64,000 bases of DNA from Cladopsammia gracilis (lineage: Eukaryota; Cnidaria; Anthozoa; Scleractinia; Dendrophylliidae), in NCBI GenBank assembly GCA_022457155.1, contig JAJGOT010000114.1, positions 761,001 to 825,000 of the forward strand. The letters run 5' to 3'. The position numbers and the translations under genes were made by a program. Below are positions 51,480-62,269 of the stretch, piece by piece. The notes beneath the pieces are model-generated. The model was not told the DNA's origin. It made no database searches and saw nothing but the letters and a program-made list of their open reading frames with translations. Numbering within the stretch: position 1 is the stretch's first letter; each line of letters opens with the position of its first letter.

Positions 51480-51575
51480 TTTAAACATAAACTAACGGAT
51501 ATTTGAATAAAATTTTTCAAAAGAAGATTTTGTTGTCCATTTTTATGTGTTTGTTCATTCATTACATAGGTTGAA
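51480..51575. repeat. Dispersed repeat, inverted copy of 22795-22890
   Basis: GAAGATTTTGTTGTCC and TGTTCATTCATTACATAGG are reverse complements of stretches in 22795-22890. Confidence 0.5.
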
Positions 51576-51583
51576 AATCGATT

Positions 51584-52203
51584 TTATGTAAACAAAAACA
51601 AGAATTGGATTTTATAGTTCTAACTTGACTCGCGTCGCCTTGCGCAAAGATGTCTGTGTATTTTTTTGCAATTTTGATTTTCAAATCAGTTTCTCGGGCA
51701 ATTTTTGATACACAACAGGTGTATTTTCTTCGGTAAGTTAATTACACTAGTTATTCTAGACCGAGGAAAAGTTCTTTTTGTGAGCTTTTGTGCAGTCTAA
51801 ATGTACAGTGCAGACAGTCGCGCGAAATACTGTTTGTGAGAATTGCTAACATTGATCTGAAAAATAGCCCGGTCGTCAATCTTAATGCTAATTTTTGTTA
51901 TGTACACAAAAACAAGAATTGGATTTTCTAGTTCTAACTTCACTCGCGTCGCCTTGCGCAAAAATGTCTGTGTATTTTTTGCAATTTTGATTTCCAAATC
52001 AGTTTCTCGGGCAATGTTTGATACACAACAGGTGTATTTTCTTCGGTAAATTAGTTACACTAGTTATTCTAGACCGAGGAAAAGTTCTTTTTGTGAGCTT
52101 TTGTGCAGTCTAAATGTACTGTGCAGACGGTCGCGCGAAATACTGTTTTTGAGAATTGCTGGCATTGAAAAATAGCCCGGTCGTCAATCTTAATGCTAAT
52201 TTT
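51584..52203. repeat. Tandem duplication of about 314 bp
   Basis: The first unit is 51584-51897 and the second 51898-52203, directly adjacent and mostly identical. Both contain ACAAGAATTGGATTTTATAG-like, CAGTTTCTCGGGCAAT, TCTAGACCGAGGAAAAGTTC and ATAGCCCGGTCGTCAATCTT. The second lacks a few bases near its end. No coding frame is shared. Confidence 0.8.
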
Positions 52204-52870
52204 TCTTTCTTCCGACCTTTAACCTAAGTTAAGCTTATCATCATCGTTTCTGTTCAGAGAGCTCCGCTGTTAGGTTAAGCCTATCTATATACAGTACGCC
52301 CACTTAAATGTTTTGGTGAAATAACTTTCAGCGCCGACTGGCCTCGATTTTGCTGATTAACGACCTCGGTACTGACAACGTTGAATTAAATGTTCAAACA
52401 TTGAGAATTTATGACTCTATACTACTTTCACATTAATCCTTATAGTTGAAATTGCCTATAACTTGTCCTAAATATTTACATGGCATTGCTATTCTGTTAA
52501 CTGCTGTATGGACGAACAATCAGTTAATTTCGAGCTTTCATTCTCTTCGTTCTATCCGGCATTTATCAGATGGTACTAGATTTTGGTCGTTATACTCCGA
52601 GGCGAAGTTTGTTATATCTGTGTTGTACTTTATCTCGACTGAAATAAGAAACTTCTGCTCCTATTTGGCGGCGATGAAAAAAAATTGCTGCGCTTAAAGT
52701 AAAACTAAGTTTCTCTACCTCTTCCTTGTTTAAGTTGGTTGTCTTTCTTTCTTCCTTGCTTGATTCCAGCATTAACTTTCCTTGTATTCTGCATAGCAAT
52801 GAAACAAACATATATTGATCAATGAAGGCCATATTACGTTTTAAATCTTTTAAAAAGTGTCAATGTCATT
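52204..52870. other. Intergenic, no recognised feature
   Basis: No element or gene identified; an 83-codon frame at 52446-52697 has no domain. Confidence 0.4.
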
Positions 52871-52915
52871 TATAACACAAACGTTTCCGGCTGAGCCCTT
52901 CTTCAGTGTGACTAT
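52870..52915 (-). ncRNA. Hammerhead-like core of a Penelope-like terminal fragment
   Basis: The minus strand reads CACUGAAGA, one A, GGGCUCAGCC, then GGAAACGUUUGUG. This combines the CUGANGA box, a short stem II and GAAAC as in the 24.2-kb motif. Stem I is not evident, so it is probably a decayed terminal copy. Confidence 0.3.
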
Positions 52916-53322
52916 CAAAAAGGTACATGGACACGAAAATGGGGTTTTCTTGATGAAAAGTTTCGAGCGCTAGCCCAGCGTCAGAGTGAATCAAAGGTTG
53001 GCGCTTCACGAATGGAATGGCATGGAAAGGAAAGCGAATCACGAAGGGTGGAGGGCTTCGTCAGAGAGAATAACGCAGCCGCTCGAAAGGTCAGCTTTTG
53101 AATCGCCCCGGTGGCCAATTTACCTTAATAACGCAGTTAATAACTTTAAAACACATTTTCGTTTTTCACACCCCTACAGCACACCACAATTTCTTTAGAA
53201 AACAACCCTTTTTATATAAATGATAGAGTGGGTACATATTTAAGTATTCCCGTGAAACGACAGACAAGTTACAGCTGACACGAAACTCCTTTATTTTGTA
53301 AGTTATGTGCCTTCGCGAAAAA

Positions 53323-53346
53323 TTGACTCTGGGAGTGAAATGGTTA
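53323..53346. mobile_element. Terminal remnant of the 1562-1960 TIR family
   Basis: ATTGACTCTGGGAGTGAAAT plus GGTTAA is the inverted match of the left end at 1562-1592. Confidence 0.4.
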
Positions 53347-53735
53347 AGACAGCACATCTTGTATTCACTGTGTTTTACTTTCAGCCCGAGAACTTTTTTG
53401 TTCCTTAACTAAAAAAGAAAAAACTGAAGTAACGGAAGGTATCTATTAAAGCTCATAAAAAGCAACTCACCTCTTTAAACATTATCGTGTCAAAGTTGAT
53501 GGAAGCTCAGCTGTGATTTCTCATTTCTATGTTCAACCTAACGAAATAAAACTATCATCTAAGTATACGTATTCGCTGAGTTATGTGTGCGGTCTAGTAC
53601 TTAACTATAAGGAATCGCAGGACAAAAGATCTCACAGTAAACGGGACTGAAGCCTCTACCCACACCACACCCGGTTTCAAATTTCTTTTAAGGGAGATTT
53701 GTTGTCTTGATCCCATACAATGATATTTACTGGGA

Positions 53736-54048
53736 CAAAATAAATGACGGGGGTGCTCGTCGTACCTTTTAAGGGTCAAAATTTGTAGATTGGTGCCGCT
53801 TAGGGTACTAAAATCTAAAATGACCACCGTTAGAATTATCGCGGTACCTTTTAGGGTATGAACCGAAAAATATGACGGAATATGACATGTCAGGAGCCCA
53901 TCAATGGCTCCTGGACATGTGTTGTTTTATAATTGGTACCTCTTAGGGGTAAACATTCTTTTGAGCCACGCCCATCAAACGAGATTCTGGTACCTTTTAG
54001 GGTGTTTTTCCAAAATTTCCGACGAGCACCCCCGTCATTTTTATTTGG
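53736..54048. mobile_element. TIR element with internal GGTACCTTTTAGGGT repeats
   Basis: TAAATGACGGGGGTGCTCGT and ACGAGCACCCCCGTCATTTT are terminal inverted repeats of at least 20 bp. Inside, variants of GGTACCTTTTAGGGT occur five times. A truncated relative lies at 58763-58820. No coding capacity. Confidence 0.75.
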
Positions 54049-54234
54049 GAGTACCTCAGTACCTACTCTTTACCTACTGCTTTGCTTTGTTTTATTTCAT
54101 GTTACGTTACGTTCGGATTGTATAATGTCCAGAAATATTGTTCCATTCCATGCAGCAATAAAATTTGATTAAAAAGTACACTGTATGAACAGAACTACAC
54201 TGTAAACACCGTTTTTTCCCTTATTTCCGGTCAT

Positions 54235-54324
54235 TTGTTCTCAACTCCCGGTAACTCGAACTCCCGATAACTCGCACCTTTTTCAAATTTCCTTGAAGGT
54301 CCGAGTTATCGGGAGTCGGCTGTA
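54235..54324. mobile_element. pogo/Tigger-like TIR end
   Basis: The reverse complement of 54301-54322 reads CAGCCGACTCCCGATAACTC (then GG), which matches the pogo/Tigger terminal type, followed by TA (54323-54324). Inside are further copies of CTCCCGATAACTCG. Only this end is clear. Confidence 0.5.
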
Positions 54325-54414
54325 TTTCTTTAATCTTTAATCTTACCTAGTGTAATTGCCTACAGCTACCTAATCCGGCAATGGTGGTCAGCACGGGTGC
54401 TCAGATGCCAAGCT

Positions 54415-54609
54415 AGGGATAGTCGCGAGAGTGAAACACGCGCGCGCGTGAGTCGCGTCTTCTCGTTTGAGGCGGTTTTAGGCGGAGAGTTGTGGTCAAC
54501 TTTTTTACCCATCGAAGGTCGCGCGAGAGAAACATGCGCGTGAGTCGCGTCTCTACGTGACAGGCGATATTTCCGCGCTGTCGCGTGTTTTGCTCGCTCG
54601 ACTATCCCT
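54415..54609. mobile_element. CpG-rich small TIR element
   Basis: AGGGATAGTCGCGAGAG and CTCGCTCGACTATCCCT are imperfect inverted ends. A direct repeat with GCGCGTGAGTCGCGTCT lies inside (about 54444 and 54534). It is strikingly GC-rich for this window. Confidence 0.55.
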
Positions 54610-56640
54610 GAGAGTCATATGAAAATATTCGTTGTCTTTTTCAGACAGGAACCCATAATATAAGATCTACATCTAATCATGAAGAGTTTTTCCAAATCTC
54701 ACCTCCTGAAACAATTCATGATGAGGTTGATGGTGTCTGTCACATTCTTCTACTTTGCGTCTGACATTTACCTGGAGATCGAGGGAGAGAGAAATGAATT
54801 ATTGTTATTATGATGATGTCGCTGATTATTTTGTTAGGTCATTTTCTCTTGCACTGAGACATAAACCCTACGAGACAAAACGGCGCTTATAATTAAATAT
54901 CGCTAGGGGGTACCAAGCTCCCTCTCCTTCCTTGTCCGTGTCATAGGCGCACAAGAACAGCTTGTCAATATCGCGAAAGAAGAAAATAAAAAAATAAAAG
55001 CGGTTATTCTTATAATAAATACGTACCTCGTGAAACGTGCGCGTGAAGAATCACCAGGTGAAAGACCGTAGGGTCTTGTTGTTCAGAACTCACTCTTCCT
55101 GAATCAAACTTGCGCGGGTATGCTACCTAAAGGAACAATACAAACGGAAATAGGGATTAAACTATTTACAACAACAACAACAACGCTCGTGCTGACCCAA
55201 TGGGCTAAAGCCACACAAAAAAATGACTTAAAATTTAAAGCTGTTTGTTAGAAGTAAAATTATCAACAACAAACTGCGATTTTTTTTCCGTCTCTTTTAC
55301 CGTAGCAACACATCAGATACTGTGTAACAAAATTTCTGTATATCACGTCAGCCCGGTTTGTGTGTATCTTAAACCATATACAATGGTTATTTAATGTACA
55401 CGAGTCGATTAAGAGGCAATTGATAAAAAAATAGTGGCTGTAATTTTATTTGCAGACTAACTACTACATGAATTGACCAGAATAAAATCGTTGTATATCG
55501 AGTCAGTCTATATGTATCTCAAACCAATACAACGGTTATAATTTATGCACAGTTATGGCGGCTGAAATTTTGGTTGCAGACTAACGAAGTAGATCCGGCT
55601 TGTTAGCGTCGAGTGTAAATTGAACCATCCGGCCGTTTGTAAATTAAGCCGTTGCTTCATATAACAACCCTTAATAAATGCTGCGAGAAAACTATATTAA
55701 TTTTCTTACCTAAAGAACGTCCTTGTAGAATACGTTATCGTCATTCATCCACGTGTTGACAAATGCTCGCTTCAGATACAATGTTCTGGTCTGTATGTTG
55801 AGACAGATAACTTTGCTCCTCATCTCGAACAACATTAAAGTCATTAAAGTTTCGTTTACAATCTAGAGTTATCTGTCAGGATGATTTTTACTCCTTCAGT
55901 CTCCTTCGCTTGCTTCGTGGCGAAGGTGCGAAGAAGAAAATTAATAATGAATTGTTTATTAATCCAGCTATTTGCAATTCAAATAAATCTACAGTTCTCC
56001 GTGGAAGCTGTTATACAGAAAAACATGTTTCCATGTACAAAATGTTTAGGAAGAAACGTTCACAGTTTTATAGTTCGTGTTTTTGTTCTCGCCATTTTTT
56101 TTCCATTTTTTAAAGCAAGGGAAACATGAAAGGTTGATTTCAAAAGATATTCAAAAGCTGTAAGCGTAGATACCCTTGATTGATAAAGACTTACTTTACT
56201 AAACATGGTTTCACAAGACTTGTTTTAAATAGCCTATCTATAAATGTACGAATACAGCCGCATTTCCTCGCTCCCAGCCACGTTTTACGATCTTTTGCTG
56301 CAGAAGTGAGGGGGAGAAACACGATTCTCCCATGCCCCGCCCACCTCCATTTCCATTCAAATTTACTGAGAAATAGCTCTTCACTTTTTAATTACTTACT
56401 ATATTGTTTTGTTTCTTAGAGGAAGCAATGATATATATTTTTTGTTATTTAGCAATTTTTATTTATTTTTACATCGAGTTACAAACTAACTACATACACA
56501 ATTACAATTACAAACTAACTACATACATACAAACGAACGGAAAGACAATACAGTACACACACACACACACACACGCACTACAAGGCTTGTACAGCAATAA
56601 ATTATCTCTAATTACATGTAATTTACCGTTAAGAGAAATA
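54610..56640. other. Intergenic; weak direct repeat and (CA)n only
   Basis: A diverged direct repeat of about 150 bp occurs at 55325-55465 and 55482-55590 (GTATATC, TATCTTAAACC or TATCTCAAACC, TTGCAGACTAAC). (CAA)n is at 55165-55183 and (CA)n at 56556-56575. TACAAACTAACTACATAC repeats before 56530 may be the 3' tail of the next LINE. Confidence 0.45.
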
Positions 56641-57870
56641 AAGAAAAATTAAGTTAGCACCTGAGTTAACTTTTCCCATTTTTTAAAATGTTGGAGTGGT
56701 TTTCCTTTCTTCTCTGCAATATAAAGCTCAATATTATAAACACTGGCACGCCTTGTCCTAGCAATAAAACCTCGCAATAATATATGGTTTATCAATATAA
56801 AATCTTCTCTAATGTCAAATTTTCCAAAGATCAAATCGGTTTCGTTCAAAGTTTAAATGTGGATTTCATTGTCTCGTAGCCAGGACAGGACGTGTTTCCA
56901 AACCTCAGAAGATTTATTGCAGGAAAAGAGTAAATGCTCGATAGATTCGATTTCTTCGTGACAGAAAGCACAGCTTGGTGAATCGACTATACCACAACGG
57001 AAAAGTTTTTCATGTGTAAAGACAATACAATTTAAGACCTTATACTGAAATTCTCTGATTTTAGAATCTACGGTAGTAATAAATGCTAACGAATAGACCT
57101 TTTCCCAGTCTATTGATGTGTTTGGGTACTTGGACATTAATTTTTGTTTAGTAGTGGGTGGGATTTGTTTTTTCTCCAGGAACAACTTGTAGATTTGTTT
57201 TGAGGAAACATCGAGAATTGGAACCGAATTTTCCTTTATCATAATTGATGGAGTATTCGGGATCGGATCAATTACTGAACGGATAGTAGAATTGTTAATA
57301 CTAGAACGCCATTTTGGTGGGATCGAATTTACAATACTCATCAAAGAATCTTTGTTCGGGATTTAAAACAAGAGCCTAGGGTAAGAAGCAAGAGGATTGG
57401 ACGAAGTCAATTCCCCTATTTTTAAAAGGCTCAGGTCGACGATGTCTCTCCTGTAAATAGACTTTTTGTCGATGCAGATAAAACAATTATTCCAAATAAT
57501 CTCGTTAATGATATATCGAGACGAGCTTGGTTCTTTAGCGTATAACTCTGACCATGCATCGAAACATTGCATTGGCAAGTTAACTTTTAATTTAGAGGTA
57601 TCAAAATTGAAAAACAAAACAAAACTCCCTCCAACTGGTGAAAGGCCCATGTTAAGGATTGTCTAACAAGGACTGGTAATCTTCCATAAGTTTCTTTAAG
57701 CATATTACTCTTTTTGTTCGAATCATACAGTCAATATCAAGCATGTTTAAGCCACCATTCTCAATTTCTGCGGTAAATGCATTTCGCTTTACCTTATCTT
57801 TTCCGTTCCAAATAAAGTTGTAGCAGATTGAGTTTTGACTATTTGTATTCTCCCCAGGAGAGAAAGACCT
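56640..57870 (-). pseudogene. L1/Tx1-type LINE C-terminal fragment
   Basis: Minus strand. Near 57800 FIWNGKDKVKRNAFTAE-like and NGGLNMLDIDCMIRTKR residues are readable. Then 57650-57363 gives MQCFDAWSELYAKEP, NEIIWNNCFICIDKKSIYRR and LLKIGEL. After a stop, 57344-56853 gives REFQYKVLNCIVFTHEKLF, then CAFCHEEIESIEHLLFSC (zf-RVT-like Cys/His motif). This order is typical of the C-terminal half of L1/Tx1 ORF2 proteins. Endonuclease and RT core are missing. Confidence 0.75.
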
Positions 57871-58017
57871 CTCTCCATTTCCATAAATTGATCATTTTTT
57901 TAATCGATTTTAAAGTTTGTCTAAAGTTTAATTCATCTCTCTGGTTCACCTCCCTTTCCTTCCAAATTTACTGAGAAATAGCTCTTCACTTTTTAGTTAA
58001 TTACTTTGGATCATATC

Positions 58018-58360
58018 AGCTCATATCCTTTGGACAGAACAAAATGGACGATTGTCTGGCCACGTGTTGGGATGTCTGTGCGTGTGCAAGTAGTTTTATA
58101 CGTGTGTGCGTGTGCAAGTAGTTTTATATTTCTGTATTTTCTGAAACTATTATTCTATTTTATTATTTTATTGTGTTTCTATATATTTTTAGGTGATCTG
58201 TTTTTATATGGGGTCTAGGACTCCTTTACAGTTCATCCTTTGGATTTTTAATTTTTAATCCATAGATTGTAATAAATAAATATCCGCTCATATCGGCTTT
58301 GGACAGAACAAAATGGACGATTCTCTGGTCACGTGTTGTGAGGTCTGTGCGCGTGCAACG
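58018..58360. repeat. Diverged direct repeat around GGACAGAACAAAATGGACGA
   Basis: GGACAGAACAAAATGGACGA followed by TCACGTGTTG or CCACGTGTTG and GTCTGTGCGCGTGCAA-like sequence appears near 58033 and 58300. Confidence 0.55.
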
Positions 58361-58367
58361 CTTCATA

Positions 58368-58556
58368 ATAGGCCACTTGCACGATGGCGTCACTTGACTA
58401 CAACTACCAGAATTCATTTCGTTTTTCCTTTCTTATTTAAGTTTTGCAATTCCAGTGAGGTTTAAATAACAATGGCCCTAATTTGCACCACAAAACAAAA
58501 AACTGAAGGATTGTAGTAGTTGTAGTCATATGACGTCATCGTGCAAATGGCCTATT
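58368..58556. mobile_element. Inverted-repeat element with TTGCACGATG ends
   Basis: ATAGGCCACTTGCACGATG and CATCGTGCAAATGGCCTAT are inverted ends. Pairing continues through GACTACAACTAC and GTAGTTGTAGTC. It is 189 bp. A minimal relative is at 11496-11560. Confidence 0.7.
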
Positions 58557-58762
58557 CAGAAGACTGGCCGTTTATTCTTACAAAAGCATTTAATGTCATC
58601 TCCACTGTGTACAGACAGGCGAAAGACTTGGATCAGGTCAACGAACACATGAAAAAATCCTTCGAGGTATTTCACTCTTATGTATGCACTTCACAATATT
58701 TTTTTTTTCTAAAATCTAGCACTTAACCCTCCTTCCCCCCTTGGGGAATCTCCCATATAAAA

Positions 58763-58820
58763 ATGACGGAGGCGCTCAACGTGTCTTTTGAGGAGTCAAC
58801 ATTTGTACCGCTTAGGGTGC
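58763..58820. mobile_element. Truncated relative of the 53736-54048 element
   Basis: AAATGACGGAGGCGCTCAAC, then GTCAACATTTGTACCGCTTA and GGGT, as in the left part of 53736-54048. Confidence 0.5.
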
Positions 58821-58865
58821 TCGGTTAGTTTCAATCCCTGCACAGAATAAACATGTTCTGGACAC

Positions 58866-59004
58866 GGTTGTTCAAAAGGTGGGTAGCGCTATCCGACCGG
58901 ATAAATCACTATCCAGCGGATAACACAATGGATTTTGTTAATGCTTATCCACTGGATAGTGATTTATCCGGTGGATAGCGCTATCCACCTTTTGAACAAC
59001 CGGG
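58866..59004. mobile_element. TIR element with GGATAGCGCTATCC ends
   Basis: CGGTTGTTCAAAAGGTGG and CCACCTTTTGAACAACCG are exact inverted ends. Inside follow TAGCGCTATCC and GGATAGCGCTA, then GGATAAATCACTATCC and GGATAGTGATTTATCC. About 139 bp and almost fully foldable. A degraded copy lies at 22140-22262. Confidence 0.8.
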
Positions 59005-59285
59005 GCCTGATCATGATTCACGCAATACGCCGCCTAATGTGTCCTTGTCCTGGAATTTTTGCGATTGACGAAGAAAACAATAATATAGAATAAATGTTTT
59101 TTAATTACGTTTTACATCCGTATTCTTACTATTACTGATCCTGCAGTATAATTATTTTTAATGCTGAAGTTTTTTTTAAACGCAAACATGTTTTTGCCAA
59201 AACCGAAATGTGTTCCCTCTTGAGCTCACAAAATAAATAATGACCCGCGCCCAAAATCAAATCATTACGGCCGGGTATCATGAAT

Positions 59286-59291
59286 TTTATT
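59286..59291 (-). promoter_or_regulatory. Polyadenylation signal AATAAA of DRAM-like gene B
   Basis: AATAAA on the minus strand two bases after the TGA stop (59294-59296) of gene B, mirroring gene A. Confidence 0.5.
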
Positions 59292-59293
59292 CG

Positions 59294-59764
59294 TCATCCA
59301 CTTCTTTGCTTTGTAGTAACTTCGAGTAATCTACTTTCTTCAGTTCTCTCTTTGAATTTATCGTTTTCAGCATAACAAACTTCAGTAATAATGGATAATT
59401 TTTGAAACTCTTTGTAAAACGATGCCGCGTAAATCGCCAAACACAAGCACGCGATCCATTCACCAGCGCAGTTGACCACATGAAGAGTATAACCACCGTT
59501 CTTTGGTTGCCAGTATGCCACTTTGATGGAACTGTTACTTCCCCTGAACAATGTGTAAGAGTACCATTTAAAGAAGGGGTACCCCACCCCAGTGAAGGTC
59601 AAAATACAGGACACAGCTAACCGGAAGAAAAACGTGCATTTGGTATGGAGGCCAACTTTGACCGCGTGATAACTGATAAGGGTCTGGAACCAGTAGTAAA
59701 GAACTCCGCTGGCAATAAGTAACACGGTCCCTGCATCATGCACCTTGCCTATGGCGCTGTCTTC
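59294..59764 (-). CDS. DRAM-like gene B, exon 2 (C-terminal half)
   Basis: 156 residues from EDSAIGKVHDAGTVLL to the TGA stop. An acceptor with a T-rich tract (TTTTTTCTCCAG) ends just before 59764. An apparent methionine upstream (59788) lies in the intron and is not the start. The alignment with gene A exon 2 is clear: VHDAGTVLLIASG against VHVLGAVLLFTSG, YWFQTLISY against CWAQTFVTY, and FYKEFQKLS against FFKEFQKLS. Three membrane segments lie at about 10-32, 46-66 and 97-116 of this exon. It keeps the GYVLH-type motif of DRAM2 as GYTLHVV, which gene A lacks. The preceding exon is at 63929-64000. The endolysosomal autophagy role is inferred from the family. Confidence 0.82.
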   Translation of the reverse strand, partial: EDSAIGKVHDAGTVLLIASGVLYYWFQTLISYHAVKVGLHTKCTFFFRLAVSCILTFTGVGYPFFKWYSYTLFRGSNSSIKVAYWQPKNGGYTLHVVNCAGEWIACLCLAIYAASFYKEFQKLSIITEVCYAENDKFKERTEESRLLEVTTKQRSG

Positions 59765-60785
59765 CTGGAGAAAAAAGATCAATGCCAAACGAGTATTAGT
59801 AAAAACCCACGTATAAGAACTAGTGGATTAAGAGAGCTGTGGGCTATCATATTGGCATTAAATAACCCTTATATATTAAGACTGTTGAGACTAAAAGGTG
59901 AAACAGGTTCTTATTTGGAAAATCAGAAAAAATATAAAATCAGGGGACCAAGCGTAGACTGTAGTATTAACTCATTTTAGACATATCAATAATTATATGT
60001 TTCTCATAGACTGGTTGTTGGACCTGCAGCAGCAAGCACCTTTTCCTCTTAAAAAATATATAAGAACCTATTTATGACCCTAATTAGCCCGGCTACATTC
60101 TCAGGACACAACAAATTGAAGCTAATATATAGGAACCTTTTTAGGCCATCTTGAAAAATCTTGGTTCTTATAAGCATATTTTTCTGTATCATGTGTAACT
60201 TTAAATGTGCTCTTACAGCAAAGCTTCTTAAACAACAAACAAAACAACACCACCACACTTCATACGTAGCTGATTTTAGATCGAGATACATTATGATACT
60301 ATAATTACAATATAGAACTTAATATACGTTATATAATTAAAAGGATCAAAATAGTGAGTGGTGAAGAGACCTCAAGAAGCCAAAGGTTTGTAGAAAAGAG
60401 GTCCCCTCATGATTTTGTTATTGATTAAAATATAAACGCGGGGGGGGGGGGGGGGGGGGGTACAATTTACTAAAATCAGTCTCAAAGGTTTGTGCTTGAG
60501 ATCAAAGTGGAGGAGTTTGAGACAGATACTCGAAGAGAAATACAATTTTTTGGACCCAAGTATAAAATAGTAAACTGTTTAGTGTTTGTGCAACAAAAGT
60601 GTGATCTGTAATTTATTGCAGATCTGGTGGCATGTGTATGCAACTGGCCACCAGTTATAAATAAATTTTAAAAAGCAAAGCATAAATTTAGCGATATGAA
60701 ACGAAGTAACACTAAATATATCTAAAATTTTGAGTTTGGCAAATAACGGGGCAGAGTGAACTCAACACGATACTCAGAGTTAGCT
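59765..60785. other. Intron of gene B, mostly featureless; poly(G) tract
   Basis: A run of about 20 G lies at 60440-60461. ATATAGGAACCTTTTTA-like and ATATAAGAACC segments recur loosely. No exon is recognised. Confidence 0.4.
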
Positions 60786-61930
60786 AAGGCACGGACTGAG
60801 CGCGTTTATGTAAGAGATAAATTCTGTTCAAATGCAGTAACATACGTAGGTGACCAAACTATGTTACAGTACCTTAGAAAAGGATATATAAGGGTATAAT
60901 ATAAGGATAATTTAGTGCTGGTAGACAAAAGATAACGCGACCTATAAATTATTCCGACAGATTTTGCTATTTTATTGTAGATCAAATTTATGTGCGATTG
61001 GCCAACAAAGATTTTCATGAATATATACACATAAGAATTTAGTTTCCTGTTTTTGCTCAAGTTGCTCACTATCAAAGAAGAGCGATATATTACTCGATAG
61101 TTTCTTTTGTCGAAGTTTGAATATTATGTAATTGGTCTTATTAATATTGACTGACAGTTTATTTGCGGCCTTCGTCCAAACAGCAATGTTAAAGGGGTGG
61201 CGAATGGTAAATCCGAGACTCGCCGAGACGCCGAGACCCTTGTTTCAAAATCCGAGACCGAGACCGCATTCTACGTTACAAAGCGGGAAAAAACCGAGCC
61301 CGAGACTTAGTGCCAAAAATATCCGATTAACCTATCAAACAACAAACAAGGATGAAGAATGAGAATGCTTGACAAAAGTATCCGAGACTCCGAGACCTCG
61401 AGGAAAAAAATCCGAGACTCCCAGACAGAAAAAGCACCAGCCAAACGAGACTTTGAGACTTAAAGCAAAAACTGCCGAGATTTCGAGACCGGACCAAAAT
61501 TTTCCGAGACCCACGATTTTGAAGGTACCATTCGCCACCCCTATGTTAAGTTATTGGGCTCCTTATTCATAACTAACTGTTCCTGCATGGTTTATATCTG
61601 AATGTGAAAAATGAATGCTTTGTCATCTGCAAAAAGTACTGAATGCTTCCGTTTGCTTGCCTGGAATATCATGAATATAGAGAATAAAGAAGAAGGGGCT
61701 TAAAATAGAGACTTGAGGAACACCACATTTGATCTGCTGTGTCGAGGAGCAAATTTCTTTAAATTGAAAATTCACGTTTTGAAAAGTAGTTCCTGATCCA
61801 TTCAAGAGCTAAGCCGCGAATACCATAATGTTCTTAATTTAGAAAATAGAATATTATAATCCAAGGTATTGAACGCTTTGCATGGCCGAAGCAATCTTGA
61901 GTGATAAGGTGAATCAGTGATCAACATCAT
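60786..61930 (-). pseudogene. CR1/L2-type LINE remnant split by a TIR element
   Basis: Minus strand. The first part (61930-61543) shows DLSKAFDT-like residues, HYGIRGLALEWIRNYFS, and then QIKCGVPQVSILSPFFFILY (RT motif, normally GVPQGSILGP). After the TIR insertion at 61193-61542 it continues as NKLSVNINKTNYIIF-like, then HINLIYNKIAKSVGIIYRSR and LYYTLIYPFLRYCNIVW. Frames are broken several times. It lies in the intron of gene B. Confidence 0.75.
61193..61542. mobile_element. TIR element with CCGAGAC subterminal repeats (copy 2)
   Basis: 350 bp, with inverted ends AGGGGTGGCGAATGGTA and TACCATTCGCCACCCCT (exact over 17 bp) and a 7-bp target duplication ATGTTAA at 61186-61192 and 61543-61549. 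It inserted into the LINE remnant. It is related to 7953-8260 in opposite orientation. Confidence 0.85.
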
Positions 61931-62104
61931 ATAGAATGCTTAGCTCTAAATCCAAACTGGAATTTATAGAACATCCCGAGAACGGTTCTGCGTGGGAAGA
62001 TATTCGATTGTGCATGACCTTTTCAAAGATTCATTCAAAGTCATATAACTTAACTTTAAGAACAAGCCGCTTTGGCGGAGAAAAAATTCAGCCTGTATGT
62101 ATGT

Positions 62105-62260
62105 ACACCGGTTTTCCGTGGTGTGGACTCTTATTTACCACGATTTACGTCATCACATGGTCAAAATGTGAGGCGCAGCCGAGTGAGTCAGCAACAAATT
62201 TTGACCATGTGATGACGTAAATCGTGGTAAATAAGAGTCCACACCACGGAAAACCGGTGT
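62105..62260. mobile_element. Palindromic element with perfect 63-bp arms
   Basis: Arms 62105-62167 and 62198-62260 are exact reverse complements over 63 bp, separated by 30 bp. TA lies at both borders (62104-62105 and 62260-62261), compatible with a Tc1/mariner-type target duplication and termini CACCGGTTTTCC. Lack of any mismatch suggests a recent origin. Confidence 0.85.
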
Positions 62261-62269
62261 AAATTTGTT

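Noticed and set aside
53904..54172. Hydrophobic open frames around 54.0 kb
   Set aside because: They overlap the TIR element ending at 54048 and have no domain; composition explains them.
59765..59788. Methionine start (MALIFFLQ) for DRAM-like gene B
   Set aside because: These codons are the polypyrimidine tract and acceptor of the intron; the matching upstream exon is at 63929-64000.
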